25,504 nt of DNA from CAYRVX01 sp964642165 (GCA_964642165.1 CAZXOC010000080.1:1-25504); one strand, 5' to 3'. Numbered from the stretch's first letter, positions 1 to 7,820 are shown. Notes: generated by a model not told the origin, from the letters alone. Numbers and translations: made by a program.

Positions 1-464
1 CGATGACGCCTTTTCCCTTGGCCAACCCGGCCGCCTTGACGGCCACGCCGTGGTCGCGGGACAGGACGAAGGCCTTGGCGGCGTTCAGGTCGGTGAAGAT
101 GCGGGCCTCGGCGGTCGGCACGGCGGCGGCGCGCATGAGGTTCTTGGCGTAGGCCTTGTCGGCCTCGACGCGGGCCCCCTCGGCGCCGGGCCCGAAGCAC
201 CGGATGCCGGCCTCGCGGAGGGCGTCGGCCAGGCCGCTGGCCAGCGGGTCTTCCGGGCCAATGACGACCAAGTCGATGCCCACGTCCTTGGCGAGGTGGA
301 CGATCCCCTCCGTGTCGTCGGTGGACACGTCGACGCACTCGGCGTGCTCGGCGGCGCCGGGGTTGCCCGGGGCGGCCCACATGCGGTCGCAGAGGCTCGA
401 CTGGGCCATCTTCCATGCCAGGGCGTGCTCGCGCCCCCCGCTGCCGATCAACAGGATCTTCATC
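1..464 (-). CDS. purD: Phosphoribosylamine-glycine ligase, N-terminal part (runs off the window)
   Basis: PurD (GAR synthetase) joins glycine to phosphoribosylamine using ATP in cytosolic purine synthesis. The 154 codons visible read MKILLIGSGGREHALAWK at the N-terminus, then GNPGA, GPEDPLASGLADAL, FGPGAEGA and AKNLM. These are the landmarks of the PurD N-terminal domain. The sequence ends at KAAGLAKGKGV, the start of the ATP-grasp domain. The ATG at 464-462 is preceded by a purine-rich GGAAGGAAGG ribosome site. The gene lies 108 bp downstream of the lectin/HEAT gene on the same strand, so it may be the last member of the minus-strand unit or have its own promoter. The C-terminal two thirds lie outside the window. 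The family call is confident. Confidence 0.95.
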
Positions 465-572
465 GCGACCTTCCTTCCTCGCTGACTGGATGCGTGGTGA
501 CGTGCCCGATGCCGGCGCGGGGAGTCTACCCGAAGGGACGTGCGGAAGCCACCCCGCGCGGCGGGGGGGGGA

Positions 573-2345
573 TCAATCGCCCCGATCGACCGTCACGACG
601 ACGCTGTCGACGTAGTGGCCGTCGAACTCCACGCCGCTGACCTCGTTGCGGATGTCCTCGTTCGCCTGGACCTGAACGACGAGGAAGTCCGTCTTCCTCG
701 GCAGGGACATGGTGGTGGTGAGCTTCTCCCACGTAGCCGGGTCGGCGTCGGCGAACAGCGCGGCACTCGACCGGTCGAGGTGCTTGCCCATGTCCCGCAA
801 GGCCCAATGGTCCTTCACGCGCCCGGCGTAGGCGAAGAGGCGGATGCCGAAGAGCGTGTCCGTCCGGGCGCCGCCGGCGACCCGGTTGACCCGCGCCGTC
901 GCCGCCGCCGTCGCCCTGCCCGCGCGGATCGCCCGCTCGTACGGCCTGACGTTGACGACCTGCATCACCTCGCAGGTGGTCGCCAGCGACGGCTGGGCGA
1001 AGCCGGTGTAGACGAAACGCAGCATGCCCAGGCCGTCGCGCGGCGTGATGCCGTTCTCCGCGCCGACGATCCGCGCGACGTCGCCGCCCCAGAGGCCGTA
1101 GCCGTTGGGCCAGCCGCGCTGGAGGCGGTCCCGCTCGAAGCCGCCGTTGAGGAGCACGTTGGGCGGTCGGGGCTGCTCGGCGCCCCGGACGAAGTGGACC
1201 GGGCCCGCCGCGATGTAGGCCAGCGCCCGGGCGGCTCGACGCTCGACGCGCCGGGACGACGCAGCGGCGGCGAGCCCCCGCAGCGTCTGCACGGCCCGCT
1301 CGGTGCCCAGCACCTCCAGCACGCGAACCGCTCGCAGGTGCCGGGCGACCTCCGGGCCCTCCCGCTCGGGGTGGGTCAGCTCCGCCAGGAGCAGTTCGAT
1401 GCGGGCCTGGACTTCCGGCGATTGGCGCTGCTTCCGTGCGATCCGCAGCGCGGGGACGATGGCCGGGCCGAGCCTCCGCAGTGCGTCCGTGGCCGCGTCG
1501 CGCCGGCGGTAGCTCTCGGCGTCCAGCTCGGCGACGAGACGCTCGATGCGCTTCGCGTCGAGCTTCGGCCCTCGCAGACGCTGCGCCAGAGAGGCCGCCA
1601 GACGATCGGCGGACCGGCGTCGCCGCGCCGCCTCGCCCGGCGCAGGTTCGGGGGGCTTGGCGCGGCTCTCCACCACGTAGCCCGGCAGGAGGGCTTCGCC
1701 GCTGAGGTCGTTCCACGTCGGGCCCATGAGCTTCCCATCGCCCAGGAAGTGCAAGTAGTCCTGTTTCGCCGGCCCCACGGGCCGGTTGTCGTTGGGCTGC
1801 CCGGGGGCCCATCTCGCGCAGGCGAACTTCTCGCCGGTGACCCACTGCCAGTTGTCGGCCGGAGGCGAGCCGGCGACCTGCCGGCCGCCCAGCCACGGGC
1901 CGTGCCCGTGCTTGTGGCGGGGGTTTGAGTCGTCCCAGAACCGCCGGTCGTCGTTGACCAGGTCATAGACGAAGGCATTCTCCCTCGCCGAGGTGATCGT
2001 GGCGAGGTAGCCCCCGGCCGCGGCGGCAGCGGCGTTGGCGTCATGCCAAGCGATCGGCTCCAGGACCGCCCAGTACCAGTGGCCGTTGCCGCCATCGGCC
2101 GGCGCCCACCGGACCGGGGGGGTCGCCCGTTGCGGCGCGGCTGACATCCCGCGGCGCACGGCAGCCTCCGCTTTGGCCGCATCGTCGCTGCCCAAGTCCC
2201 GCCAGAGGGCCGCCAGGAGCTTCTCTTCGGGACGCGGCGACGTCCTTGGGGCGACGCGGTCGTCCCCCGCACGCCCGGCCGGCGCCAGCAGCGGGAGGCC
2301 CGCCACGGCCGCCAAGCCAACGCCTACACGACACCAGTGAGTCAT
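573..2345 (-). CDS. Secreted C-type-lectin-like / HEAT-repeat protein
   Basis: The 590-aa product starts with a probable signal peptide (residues 1-26, hydrophobic core VGLAAVAGLPLLAPAG, AxA-like end). Residues about 88-228 form a C-type-lectin-like domain. It shows WYWAVLEPIAWHDA, then GGYLATITSARENAFV, WLGG, a QPND motif near 183-186, WND at 211-213 and a final YVVE. QPN/WND is the calcium and sugar site of classical lectins, so sugar binding is plausible. Residues about 262-378 are Arg/Leu-rich helical repeats of the HEAT-like kind found in secreted planctomycete proteins. From about 396 to the end is a beta-rich domain beginning NVLLNGGFE, which resembles a carbohydrate-binding jelly roll. 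The ATG at 2345 is preferred to longer in-frame starts because the signal peptide begins there. It follows the MORN-like gene by 46 bp, probably in the same transcript. Biological role and ligand are unknown. Confidence 0.82.
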   Translation of the reverse strand: MTHWCRVGVGLAAVAGLPLLAPAGRAGDDRVAPRTSPRPEEKLLAALWRDLGSDDAAKAEAAVRRGMSAAPQRATPPVRWAPADGGNGHWYWAVLEPIAWHDANAAAAAAGGYLATITSARENAFVYDLVNDDRRFWDDSNPRHKHGHGPWLGGRQVAGSPPADNWQWVTGEKFACARWAPGQPNDNRPVGPAKQDYLHFLGDGKLMGPTWNDLSGEALLPGYVVESRAKPPEPAPGEAARRRRSADRLAASLAQRLRGPKLDAKRIERLVAELDAESYRRRDAATDALRRLGPAIVPALRIARKQRQSPEVQARIELLLAELTHPEREGPEVARHLRAVRVLEVLGTERAVQTLRGLAAAASSRRVERRAARALAYIAAGPVHFVRGAEQPRPPNVLLNGGFERDRLQRGWPNGYGLWGGDVARIVGAENGITPRDGLGMLRFVYTGFAQPSLATTCEVMQVVNVRPYERAIRAGRATAAATARVNRVAGGARTDTLFGIRLFAYAGRVKDHWALRDMGKHLDRSSAALFADADPATWEKLTTTMSLPRKTDFLVVQVQANEDIRNEVSGVEFDGHYVDSVVVTVDRGD

Positions 2346-2391
2346 GCCCCGTTCTCCCTGAGGCCGGCACGTGGTTCGGGCTGTTAGACGG

Positions 2392-3135
2392 TCATCGGCC
2401 CGGGGAGTTCCCGTCGGCGCGGTCCGCGCCGGGGGGGCTGCGGACCACGAACCCGACGCCCTTGCGCCACCGGGCGACGACCTCGCCGGCCTCATCCCAG
2501 CGCGTCCCCTCGAAGCGGCGGGGATCGTTGGGGTCGAAGAGGAACTCGCTCTTCTTCCCGCCGCCGAGATGCCAATGCGTCTCCCGCACGGTGCGGCCCC
2601 AGCGGCCGCTCTCGTGGGCCGGGTCGGGCTCGTAGACGAACTCCGTGCTGCTGCCGTCCAGGCGCCAGACGCGATCCCGAGCCACCTGGCACCGCTGGGC
2701 CCAGTGCCGCTCGCCGCTCAGCCAGGAACAGGCCGCCCATTCCGTCCAGCGGACCTTTCGTCCGTTCTGATGCCAGTAGGTGCAGACGATGTTTCCCGAG
2801 GGTGCGGTCTCGATCTCGAACCACTTGCCCCCGCCGGGATGCCAGCCGACGCCGTACCGGCCGTCGCGGCCGCCGTCCGTGCAGGACTTCTCCGCTCGCA
2901 GCTTGCCGTCGTGGTAGTAGGTTCGCCAGGTGCCCGTGAAGCCCTCGGGCGGGGCGATCACCCCGTTCGCGTGCCCCGGCCAGACGTACGCCTGGAACAT
3001 GTAGATCGCCTTGTGCCAATGGGCCGGGCCGAAGGCCAGAACGCCCAGCACGATCAGCAGGGGCACCGCGACGGCCCAGCGCGCCAGGGCACGTCGATGC
3101 CGGCCCCCGGTGGCTTGGCTTGCGTCGGCGTCCAC
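2392..3135 (-). CDS. Membrane-anchored MORN-repeat-like protein
   Basis: The 247-aa product has one N-terminal membrane segment (about 18-36, WAVAVPLLIVLGVLAFGPA) and is otherwise predicted to lie outside the membrane. After residue 60 it carries spaced aromatic/glycine repeats such as GTWRTYYHDGKLRAE, GWHPGGGKWFE and TYWHQNGRKVRWTEW. They resemble the MORN-variant repeats of bacterial surface or toxin-immunity proteins; the match is by eye only. The GTG at 3135 is chosen because the long upstream extension in this frame lies wholly inside the M42 peptidase gene, and GGAGAAG precedes the GTG. It begins 35 bp after that peptidase gene ends, which indicates co-transcription. Function unknown. 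Confidence 0.7.
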   Translation of the reverse strand: MDADASQATGGRHRRALARWAVAVPLLIVLGVLAFGPAHWHKAIYMFQAYVWPGHANGVIAPPEGFTGTWRTYYHDGKLRAEKSCTDGGRDGRYGVGWHPGGGKWFEIETAPSGNIVCTYWHQNGRKVRWTEWAACSWLSGERHWAQRCQVARDRVWRLDGSSTEFVYEPDPAHESGRWGRTVRETHWHLGGGKKSEFLFDPNDPRRFEGTRWDEAGEVVARWRKGVGFVVRSPPGADRADGNSPGR

Positions 3136-3170
3136 ACCGCTTCTCCGCGTGGGCCTCTCGCTGCGCCCGG

Positions 3171-4265
3171 TCACCCTTCGTCGAGCAGGGCGCCTCGCTC
3201 GTCCAGCAGGGCCTCCAGGCGCCGCCGCAATGCGGCGTCGGCGTCGCCGGGGGCGCGCCCGTCCGCCGCGACGCCCACCAGCAGCGCCACCAGGCTGGCG
3301 AAGTCGCCCAGGTCGATCTGCTCGGCGCGGATCCGCCCGTTCGGGTGCATATTGTGGTAGTTGCCCAGCGGCAGGCACAGGGCCGCGGCCCGGTAGCCGA
3401 AGACGCTGAACACCGTCGATTCGCACGCCCCGCCGGGCATGAGCTGGCGCGCGAAACGCAGGTCCTTCTGCTGCTGGGTGAGCCGCGCGGCCGCGGCCGA
3501 AAGGTGCGCGTCCAGCGACGCGTCGAACGTCCGCATCCGGTCGCCCACGCGCAGGACCGCTCCGCCGCCGAGGGGCGCGTGCGGCTGCGCCTTCGACGCC
3601 TCGATCCCGATCACCAGCGCGCGCTTGGGGATCGTGCCGAGCCGGCAGGCGGCGAGGGCCCCGACGAACCCGGCCTCCTCGGCGCGGGTCAGGAGCCCGA
3701 GGACGTTCGCGTCGCCCCGTCGGGCGGCGAGCTCGTCGAGCGCGCAGAGGACGGCCGCCGTGCCGGCGAGATCGTCGCACGCCCGGGCGTGGATGCGGCG
3801 CCCGCGGCGGCGGAAGGCCGGCACGTCCCACATGCCGATGGTGCCGGGCGGCACGCGGGCGGCCTTGTCCAGGTCGATCCGGCACGCCCACCAGTTCCGC
3901 GGGCGCAGGTTCCGGCGCGTGGCGATCGTCCCCCGGACCTCGCCGTCCGGCGCGAACAGGCGGACGCGGCTGCCGAGGAAGTACTCCTTGTGGACCCACC
4001 CGCGGAACTCGGCCCAGACGCGGCGGGCGCGCTGCCGCTTCGTGACGAACCCGGGGTGGTCCATGTGCGCCGTGAAGACCCACGTGGGGCGCCGTCCCGT
4101 GCCGCGCCGCCAGCGGAGCAGGACGTTTCCGGCCCGGTCGCGCGAGAAGGCCACGCCGCGCTTCCGGGCCCAGGCCCGCGCGAGCGCGACGACGGCCTCC
4201 TCGTGGAACGGGCACGTCGGTTGGGAAAGGACGGCCGCAAGGAGCTGTAGCTGATAGTCGTTCAT
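3171..4265 (-). CDS. M42-type metallo-aminopeptidase / M20-like peptidase
   Basis: The 364-aa product is a probable zinc or cobalt aminopeptidase of the M42 (glutamyl aminopeptidase/endoglucanase-M-like) group. The expected metal and catalytic positions occur in order: FTAHMDHPG (His67, Asp69), ACDDLAGTAA (Asp164/165), TRAEEAGFVGA (Glu196/197), GIEAS (Glu222) and GNYHNM (His304). No signal peptide is visible, so it should act in the cytosol on peptides. The ATG at 4265 (MNDYQLQLL) fits the family's N-terminal length. A longer in-frame start would overlap the upstream gene. It sits 61 bp after the TPR-like gene and 35 bp before the MORN-like gene. Substrate cannot be told from sequence. Confidence 0.85.
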   Translation of the reverse strand: MNDYQLQLLAAVLSQPTCPFHEEAVVALARAWARKRGVAFSRDRAGNVLLRWRRGTGRRPTWVFTAHMDHPGFVTKRQRARRVWAEFRGWVHKEYFLGSRVRLFAPDGEVRGTIATRRNLRPRNWWACRIDLDKAARVPPGTIGMWDVPAFRRRGRRIHARACDDLAGTAAVLCALDELAARRGDANVLGLLTRAEEAGFVGALAACRLGTIPKRALVIGIEASKAQPHAPLGGGAVLRVGDRMRTFDASLDAHLSAAAARLTQQQKDLRFARQLMPGGACESTVFSVFGYRAAALCLPLGNYHNMHPNGRIRAEQIDLGDFASLVALLVGVAADGRAPGDADAALRRRLEALLDERGALLDEG

Positions 4266-4326
4266 GATCGGGGAACGAGTGGGCCGCGCACCGGCCCGGG
4301 AGCCCGGCGAATCGCCGCGTGGTCGC

Positions 4327-5523
4327 TCACGGCCCGTTCGATCGGTTCGCGGCGGGGGCACGCGACAACTCCCGCAGGCGGTCCAACTGCCGACAGAGCT
4401 CCTCCGCGGCGCGGGTTTCGGGGAATCGCGCGATGACGTCCTCGGCGACCTCGACGGCCTCGGCGTAGCGCCGGCGCTCGATCAGGTCGCGGATGCGATC
4501 GCGGATCGCGCGGACCTCCTCGATGCGGGCGTTGCCCTCGATGGTCGGCAGCATCGCGCGGACGGCGTCGGCGTCGACGGACTGGGGGAAGGCGTCGATG
4601 AAGCGGTGGGCGGCCTCGAGGGCCTCGCGCCACCGTCGCGCCTCGGCGTGGCGCTGCACCTCGCGGTAGAGGCGGTCCCGCCGCTCGCCGTGGAACATGG
4701 TCCCCTCCCGCCGGACGCGGTCGATCAGCTCGGCCAGGTGGGGCTCGTCGGGATAGCGGTCCAGCAGCTCCCGGGCGGCCTGCTCGGCCTGCTCGAACGA
4801 CGAGACGGCCATCAGGTCGACCGCCCGGCGGGTGGTCGTTTCGATGTCCCGCGCCCGAGCGGCGTCGCGGGCCTCGATCAGGCGCGCCTGGAGCGCCTGG
4901 CACGCCGGGTCGTCGGGCGCCTGATCGAGGAACTCCTGGAGGCGCTGGTCGGCCTCGTCGAACCGTTCGGCCTCGATCGCCCCTTCGACGGCCTCGGCAA
5001 GCTCCCCGGCGAGGCGCTGCCGGCGCTGCCGGCTCTTGGCCTGGCGCTGCTCGGGAGACAGCAGCAGGTTCTCGTTCAGCTCGCGAAGCTCGGCGAGGAC
5101 CTGCTGGAGCAGCCGGCGCTGCGACGCGCGGCCTTCGCCGGCGAAGAGGTCGGCGCTCGGCGCTTCGGCCAGCACGTCGCCGCCGCCTTCCGCCGCGGCT
5201 TGACCGGGGATGAGAGCCTCCTCGGCGCCCCGGGCCTGGAGCGTCCGCTCCGCGCTGGCGTGCAGCAGCGCCGTGCGGCTCTGCCGGCGGATGATGTGCG
5301 CGATGGCCCAGAGCAGGCACCCCACCACCACGCCCGACAGGATGCACCCGACGGCCAGGCAGACCGACGTCAACGTGAGCGCCCCGGCGCGGGCCCCGGA
5401 AACCAGCACCACCAGGGCGGCCAGCACGCCGACGACCACCGCCAGGCCCGCCAGGACCGCCAGCATCGTCAGCAGCACGACGGGCGGCTGGGGCTTCGGC
5501 AGTCGCCTGGGGGTCGGGGCCAT
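4327..5523 (-). CDS. Two-TM membrane protein with TPR-like helical repeats
   Basis: The 398-aa product has two strong membrane segments (about 14-42 and 48-77). A linker rich in Ala/Glu follows, then a long charged helical region (about 130-390) with tetratricopeptide-like pairs such as EAERFDEADQRLQEFLDQAPDDPA and ERRRYAEAVEVAEDVIARFPE. This layout suggests a membrane-tethered scaffold, with no catalytic motif visible. The ATG at 5523 is preceded by AAGGAG at good spacing, and a promoter-like TTGCGT-17-GATAAT lies just upstream. The gene diverges from the pseudopilin at 5641 and heads the minus-strand gene run. A fragment of its coding sequence (5101-5187) is duplicated at 6561-6647. A much longer frame seen on this strand runs through the N gap and is not the gene. 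Confidence 0.8.
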   Translation of the reverse strand: MAPTPRRLPKPQPPVVLLTMLAVLAGLAVVVGVLAALVVLVSGARAGALTLTSVCLAVGCILSGVVVGCLLWAIAHIIRRQSRTALLHASAERTLQARGAEEALIPGQAAAEGGGDVLAEAPSADLFAGEGRASQRRLLQQVLAELRELNENLLLSPEQRQAKSRQRRQRLAGELAEAVEGAIEAERFDEADQRLQEFLDQAPDDPACQALQARLIEARDAARARDIETTTRRAVDLMAVSSFEQAEQAARELLDRYPDEPHLAELIDRVRREGTMFHGERRDRLYREVQRHAEARRWREALEAAHRFIDAFPQSVDADAVRAMLPTIEGNARIEEVRAIRDRIRDLIERRRYAEAVEVAEDVIARFPETRAAEELCRQLDRLRELSRAPAANRSNGP

Positions 5524-5557
5524 GGGATCTCCTTCGCGGCCGGCACACGCCGAGTCC

Positions 5558-5586
5558 ATTATCCGGCGGCCCGTCGCCGGACGCAA
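5558..5586 (-). promoter_or_regulatory. Candidate sigma70 promoter of the TPR-like gene
   Basis: On the minus strand TTGCGT (5586-5581) and GATAAT (5563-5558) are separated by 17 bp. This places transcription near 5551, about 28 nt before the ATG at 5523. It is arranged back to back with the pseudopilin promoter, whose -35 begins only 19 bp away. Confidence 0.45.
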
Positions 5587-5604
5587 GCCGGGCCAACGCC
5601 ACGG

Positions 5605-5634
5605 TTGACGCTGTCGCCCGGGCGGAAGTATAAT
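5605..5634 (+). promoter_or_regulatory. Strong sigma70-type promoter of pseudopilin copy 1
   Basis: TTGACG (5605-5610), an 18-bp spacer and a perfect TATAAT (5629-5634) lie directly before the ATG at 5641. The expected start of transcription (about 7 nt past the -10) falls on the ATG itself, so the mRNA may be leaderless. A GAGG at 5635-5638 is only 2 nt from the ATG, too close for normal ribosome-site spacing. The same elements are kept in copy 2. Confidence 0.6.
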
Positions 5635-5640
5635 GAGGTC

Positions 5641-6492
5641 ATGAAAGCACACGGCACCCACACTCCACGGCGTCCCGTCCCGGCCGCCCGGGCGGGGTTC
5701 ACCCTCACCGAGATGCTCGTGGTCGTTTCGATCCTCGGCCTGCTGGCGGCGATCCTGATGCCGTCGCTGCACGAGGCCATCGCCGTCGCGCGGCGGAAGG
5801 CCGGCTGCGCCAACAACATCCGGAGCATCGCCCAAGCCTGCGGGCAGTACGCCTTTGCGGACCGGAGGAAAAAGCTGCCGAGCATCTTCGACAAGCTCAA
5901 CTGGGGCGCGGACTGGGGGGACATGGAGAAGGGCAACCCGGCCTGCCTGTGGCTGCTCATCGAGGGGAAGCAGTGCAGCAGGTCGGCCTTCCTCTGCCTG
6001 GGGGCCCAGAGCGTCCGGGGCTGGGAAGAGGCCAAGCTGGACGCCAACAGGTTCGCCTACGACCCCGAGGACGACGTATCCACGCTTTCCTACAGCTACA
6101 TCTCCATGGTGGGCAAGTCCAACTGGCCGGAGCGGCTGCACGAGAAGATGGCCTACGACATGGTTCCGGCGACGTTGATCATCCTGGCCGACCAGAACCC
6201 CCGCTGCACGCCCGGCTCGACGAAGCTGTTCCCGTTCGAGGACCTGGACCACAACGGCTCGACCGCCAACGACAGGAAGGAAGTGTTGTCGCTTCGCGAC
6301 AGGGCCAAGAACTCCGCGAACCACCGCCGCAAGGGCCAGAACATGGCGCGGATCGACGGGTCGGTCGCCTGGAAGGAAGACCCCAACGACATCAACGAGG
6401 ACGACATTTACTCCGCCGGGGAGGGGGTGTCCGCCTCGGACGAGAAGCTCGGGTGCCGAAAAGACGAGCTCGACGCGTTCGTGATTCCCTAG
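5641..6492 (+). CDS. Type II secretion-like pseudopilin, copy 1
   Basis: The 283-aa product has a class III prepilin leader. After a short basic stretch comes RAGFTLTEMLVVV, with cleavage expected between Gly19 and Phe20 and Glu at mature position 5. A hydrophobic helix to about residue 43 then ends in MPSLHEAIAVARRKAGCANN. This is the prepilin N-terminal cleavage/methylation type that is very abundant in planctomycetes and relatives. Near the C-terminus HRRKGQNMARIDG resembles the H-x9-DG motif of those proteins, but with ten rather than nine residues between. The product is probably exported and assembled in, or released through, a type II/IV-pilus-like system; no other component is visible here. 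It is about 95% identical to the copy at 6865 (13 substitutions by eye, all after residue 93). Confidence 0.88.
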   Translation: MKAHGTHTPRRPVPAARAGFTLTEMLVVVSILGLLAAILMPSLHEAIAVARRKAGCANNIRSIAQACGQYAFADRRKKLPSIFDKLNWGADWGDMEKGNPACLWLLIEGKQCSRSAFLCLGAQSVRGWEEAKLDANRFAYDPEDDVSTLSYSYISMVGKSNWPERLHEKMAYDMVPATLIILADQNPRCTPGSTKLFPFEDLDHNGSTANDRKEVLSLRDRAKNSANHRRKGQNMARIDGSVAWKEDPNDINEDDIYSAGEGVSASDEKLGCRKDELDAFVIP

Positions 6493-6560
6493 CCGCGAGC
6501 CCCGTCTGCACTGCCTTCTTCGGTGCAATGCGTTAGAGCGCAACCTCGTGCCGCGGGGGC

Positions 6561-6647
6561 CTGCGGAAGCAGCGGGCGCTGGGATGCGCCGCCTTCGCCG
6601 GCGAAGAGGTCGGCGGGTGGGGCTTCCGCCAGCACGTCGCCGCCGCC
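6561..6647 (-). pseudogene. Fragment of the TPR-like membrane protein gene
   Basis: Read on the minus strand this piece still encodes GGGDVLAEAPPADLFAGEG, against GGGDVLAEAPSADLFAGEG in the intact gene at 5101-5187. It has no start region and no repeats of its own. It is a dead remnant made by the tandem duplication. About 10 of 87 bases differ from the parent, so the event is not very recent. Confidence 0.75.
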
Positions 6648-6673
6648 GGACGCAAGCCGGGCCAACGCCACGG

Positions 6674-6738
6674 TTGACGCTGCCGCCCGGGCGGAAGTAT
6701 AATGAGGTCATGAAAGCACACGGCACCCACACTCCACG
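6674..6738 (+). promoter_or_regulatory. Promoter and first codons of pseudopilin copy 2, cut by the gap
   Basis: TTGACG-18-TATAAT (6674-6703) and an ATG at 6710 repeat the copy 1 promoter, with one spacer change. The reading frame MKAHGTHTPR stops at the N run. The last 55 bases (6684-6738) are identical to the first 55 after the gap (6839-6893), so this is probably the true upstream part of the gene annotated at 6865 rather than a third gene. Confidence 0.65.
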
Positions 6739-6838
6739 NNNNNNNNNNNNNNNNNNNNNNNNNNNNNNNNNNNNNNNNNNNNNNNNNNNNNNNNNNNNNN
6801 NNNNNNNNNNNNNNNNNNNNNNNNNNNNNNNNNNNNNN
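6739..6838. other. Assembly gap (100 N)
   Basis: Exactly 100 unknown bases join two contigs. The flanks overlap by exactly 55 identical bases, starting immediately after the base that distinguishes copy 1 (T at 5614) from copy 2 (C at 6683). That is the pattern expected where an assembly graph with 55-base words branches at a repeat. Real missing sequence may be zero. Confidence 0.9.
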
Positions 6839-6864
6839 CGCCCGGGCGGAAGTATAATGAGGTC

Positions 6865-7716
6865 ATGAAAGCACACGGCACCCACACTCCACGGCGTCCC
6901 GTCCCGGCCGCCCGGGCGGGGTTCACCCTCACCGAGATGCTCGTGGTCGTTTCGATCCTCGGCCTGCTGGCGGCGATCCTGATGCCGTCGCTGCACGAGG
7001 CCATCGCCGTCGCGCGGCGGAAGGCCGGCTGCGCCAACAACATCCGGAGCATCGCCCAAGCCTGCGGGCAGTACGCCTTTGCGGACCGGAGGAAAAAGCT
7101 GCCGAGCATCTTCGACAAGCTCAACTGGGGCGCGGACTGGGGCGACATGGAGAAGGGCAACCCGGCCTGCCTGTGGCTGCTCATCAAGGAGAAGCAGTGC
7201 AGCAGGTCGGCCTTCCTCTGCCTGGAGGCCCAGAGCGTCCGGGGCTGGGAAGAGGTCAAGCTGGATGCCAACAAGTTCATCTACGACCCCGAGGACGACG
7301 TATCCACGCTGTCGTATAGCTACATCTCCATGGTGGGCAAGTCCAATTGGCCGGAGCGGCTGCACGAGAAGATGGCCTACGGGATGGTTCCGGCGACGTT
7401 GATCATCCTGGCCGACCAGAACCCCCGCTGCACGCCCGGCTCGACGAAGCTGTTCCCGTTCGAGGACCTGGACCACAACGGCTCGACCGCCAACGACAGG
7501 AAGGAAGTGTTGTCGCTTCGCGACAGGGCCAAGAACTCCGCGAACCACCGCCGCAAGGGCCAGAACATGGCGCGGATCGATGGGTCGGTCGCCTGGAAGG
7601 AAGACCCCAACGACATCAACGAGGACAACATTTACTCCGCCGCGGATGAGGTATCCGCCGGGGACGAGAAGCTCGGGCGCCGGAAAGACGAACTCGATGC
7701 GTTCGTCATTCCCTGA
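6865..7716 (+). CDS. Type II secretion-like pseudopilin, copy 2
   Basis: The 283-aa paralogue of the 5641 gene has the same leader (RAGFTLTEMLVVV), helix and HRRKGQNMARIDG motif. Bases 6839-7142 are identical to 5615-5918. After that the copies differ at scattered sites, including a run of changes near the end (SAADEVSAGDEKLGRR here, SAGEGVSASDEKLGCR in copy 1). A TATAAT box at 6853-6858 precedes the ATG. The identical first third may reflect gene conversion, or reads from both copies merged in assembly. The true upstream sequence is probably that at 6561-6738. The product should be processed by a prepilin peptidase and placed in the inner membrane or a pseudopilus, like copy 1. Confidence 0.85.
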   Translation: MKAHGTHTPRRPVPAARAGFTLTEMLVVVSILGLLAAILMPSLHEAIAVARRKAGCANNIRSIAQACGQYAFADRRKKLPSIFDKLNWGADWGDMEKGNPACLWLLIKEKQCSRSAFLCLEAQSVRGWEEVKLDANKFIYDPEDDVSTLSYSYISMVGKSNWPERLHEKMAYGMVPATLIILADQNPRCTPGSTKLFPFEDLDHNGSTANDRKEVLSLRDRAKNSANHRRKGQNMARIDGSVAWKEDPNDINEDNIYSAADEVSAGDEKLGRRKDELDAFVIP

Positions 7717-7820
7717 TCGGCAGATCCGTTCGCACTACTTTCTCGTATGCAATGCCTTAGAGAAGAATGCCGGGCCGCGGGGGCCTCGGAGAAAAATAGG
7801 GTAAAGACCTGATTTTTTCA

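Larger units (their letters stand above)
5101..6560 (+). repeat. Tandem duplication, unit 1 (TPR-gene fragment + pseudopilin region)
   Basis: Bases 5101-5187 align without gaps to 6561-6647. Bases from 5579 onward align to 6648 onward with a constant offset of 1069. The homology of the pseudopilin flank runs to the last bases before 6561, compared with 7717-7786. This unit therefore includes the 5' part of the minus-strand TPR-like gene, the divergent promoter region, the pseudopilin and about 68 bp downstream. Confidence 0.75.
6561..7786 (+). repeat. Tandem duplication, unit 2, with internal deletion and assembly gap
   Basis: This unit begins with an 87-bp copy of TPR-gene sequence (matches 5101-5187). 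It then jumps to the equivalent of 5579, so about 391 bp matching 5188-5578 are missing. That removed the TPR-gene start codon and its -10 box. The second pseudopilin copy follows. The bases flanking the deletion share a short GCCG-type microhomology. Its end is where similarity to the copy 1 downstream flank stops (7784-7786 against 6560-6562). Confidence 0.72.

Noticed and set aside
526..1928. Long open frames on both strands over the lectin/HEAT gene
   Set aside because: Arg/Ala/Gly/Pro-rich shadows caused by high GC content. The frame with a signal peptide, lectin motifs and HEAT-like repeats is the coding one.
6710..6738. A third pseudopilin gene truncated by the gap
   Set aside because: The 55-bp identity on both sides of the gap is better explained by one gene counted twice at a contig break.
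4327..7548. A 1073-codon open frame on the minus strand
   Set aside because: It runs through the N gap and antisense to both pseudopilin genes. Only its last 398 codons, from 5523, form the real TPR-like gene.
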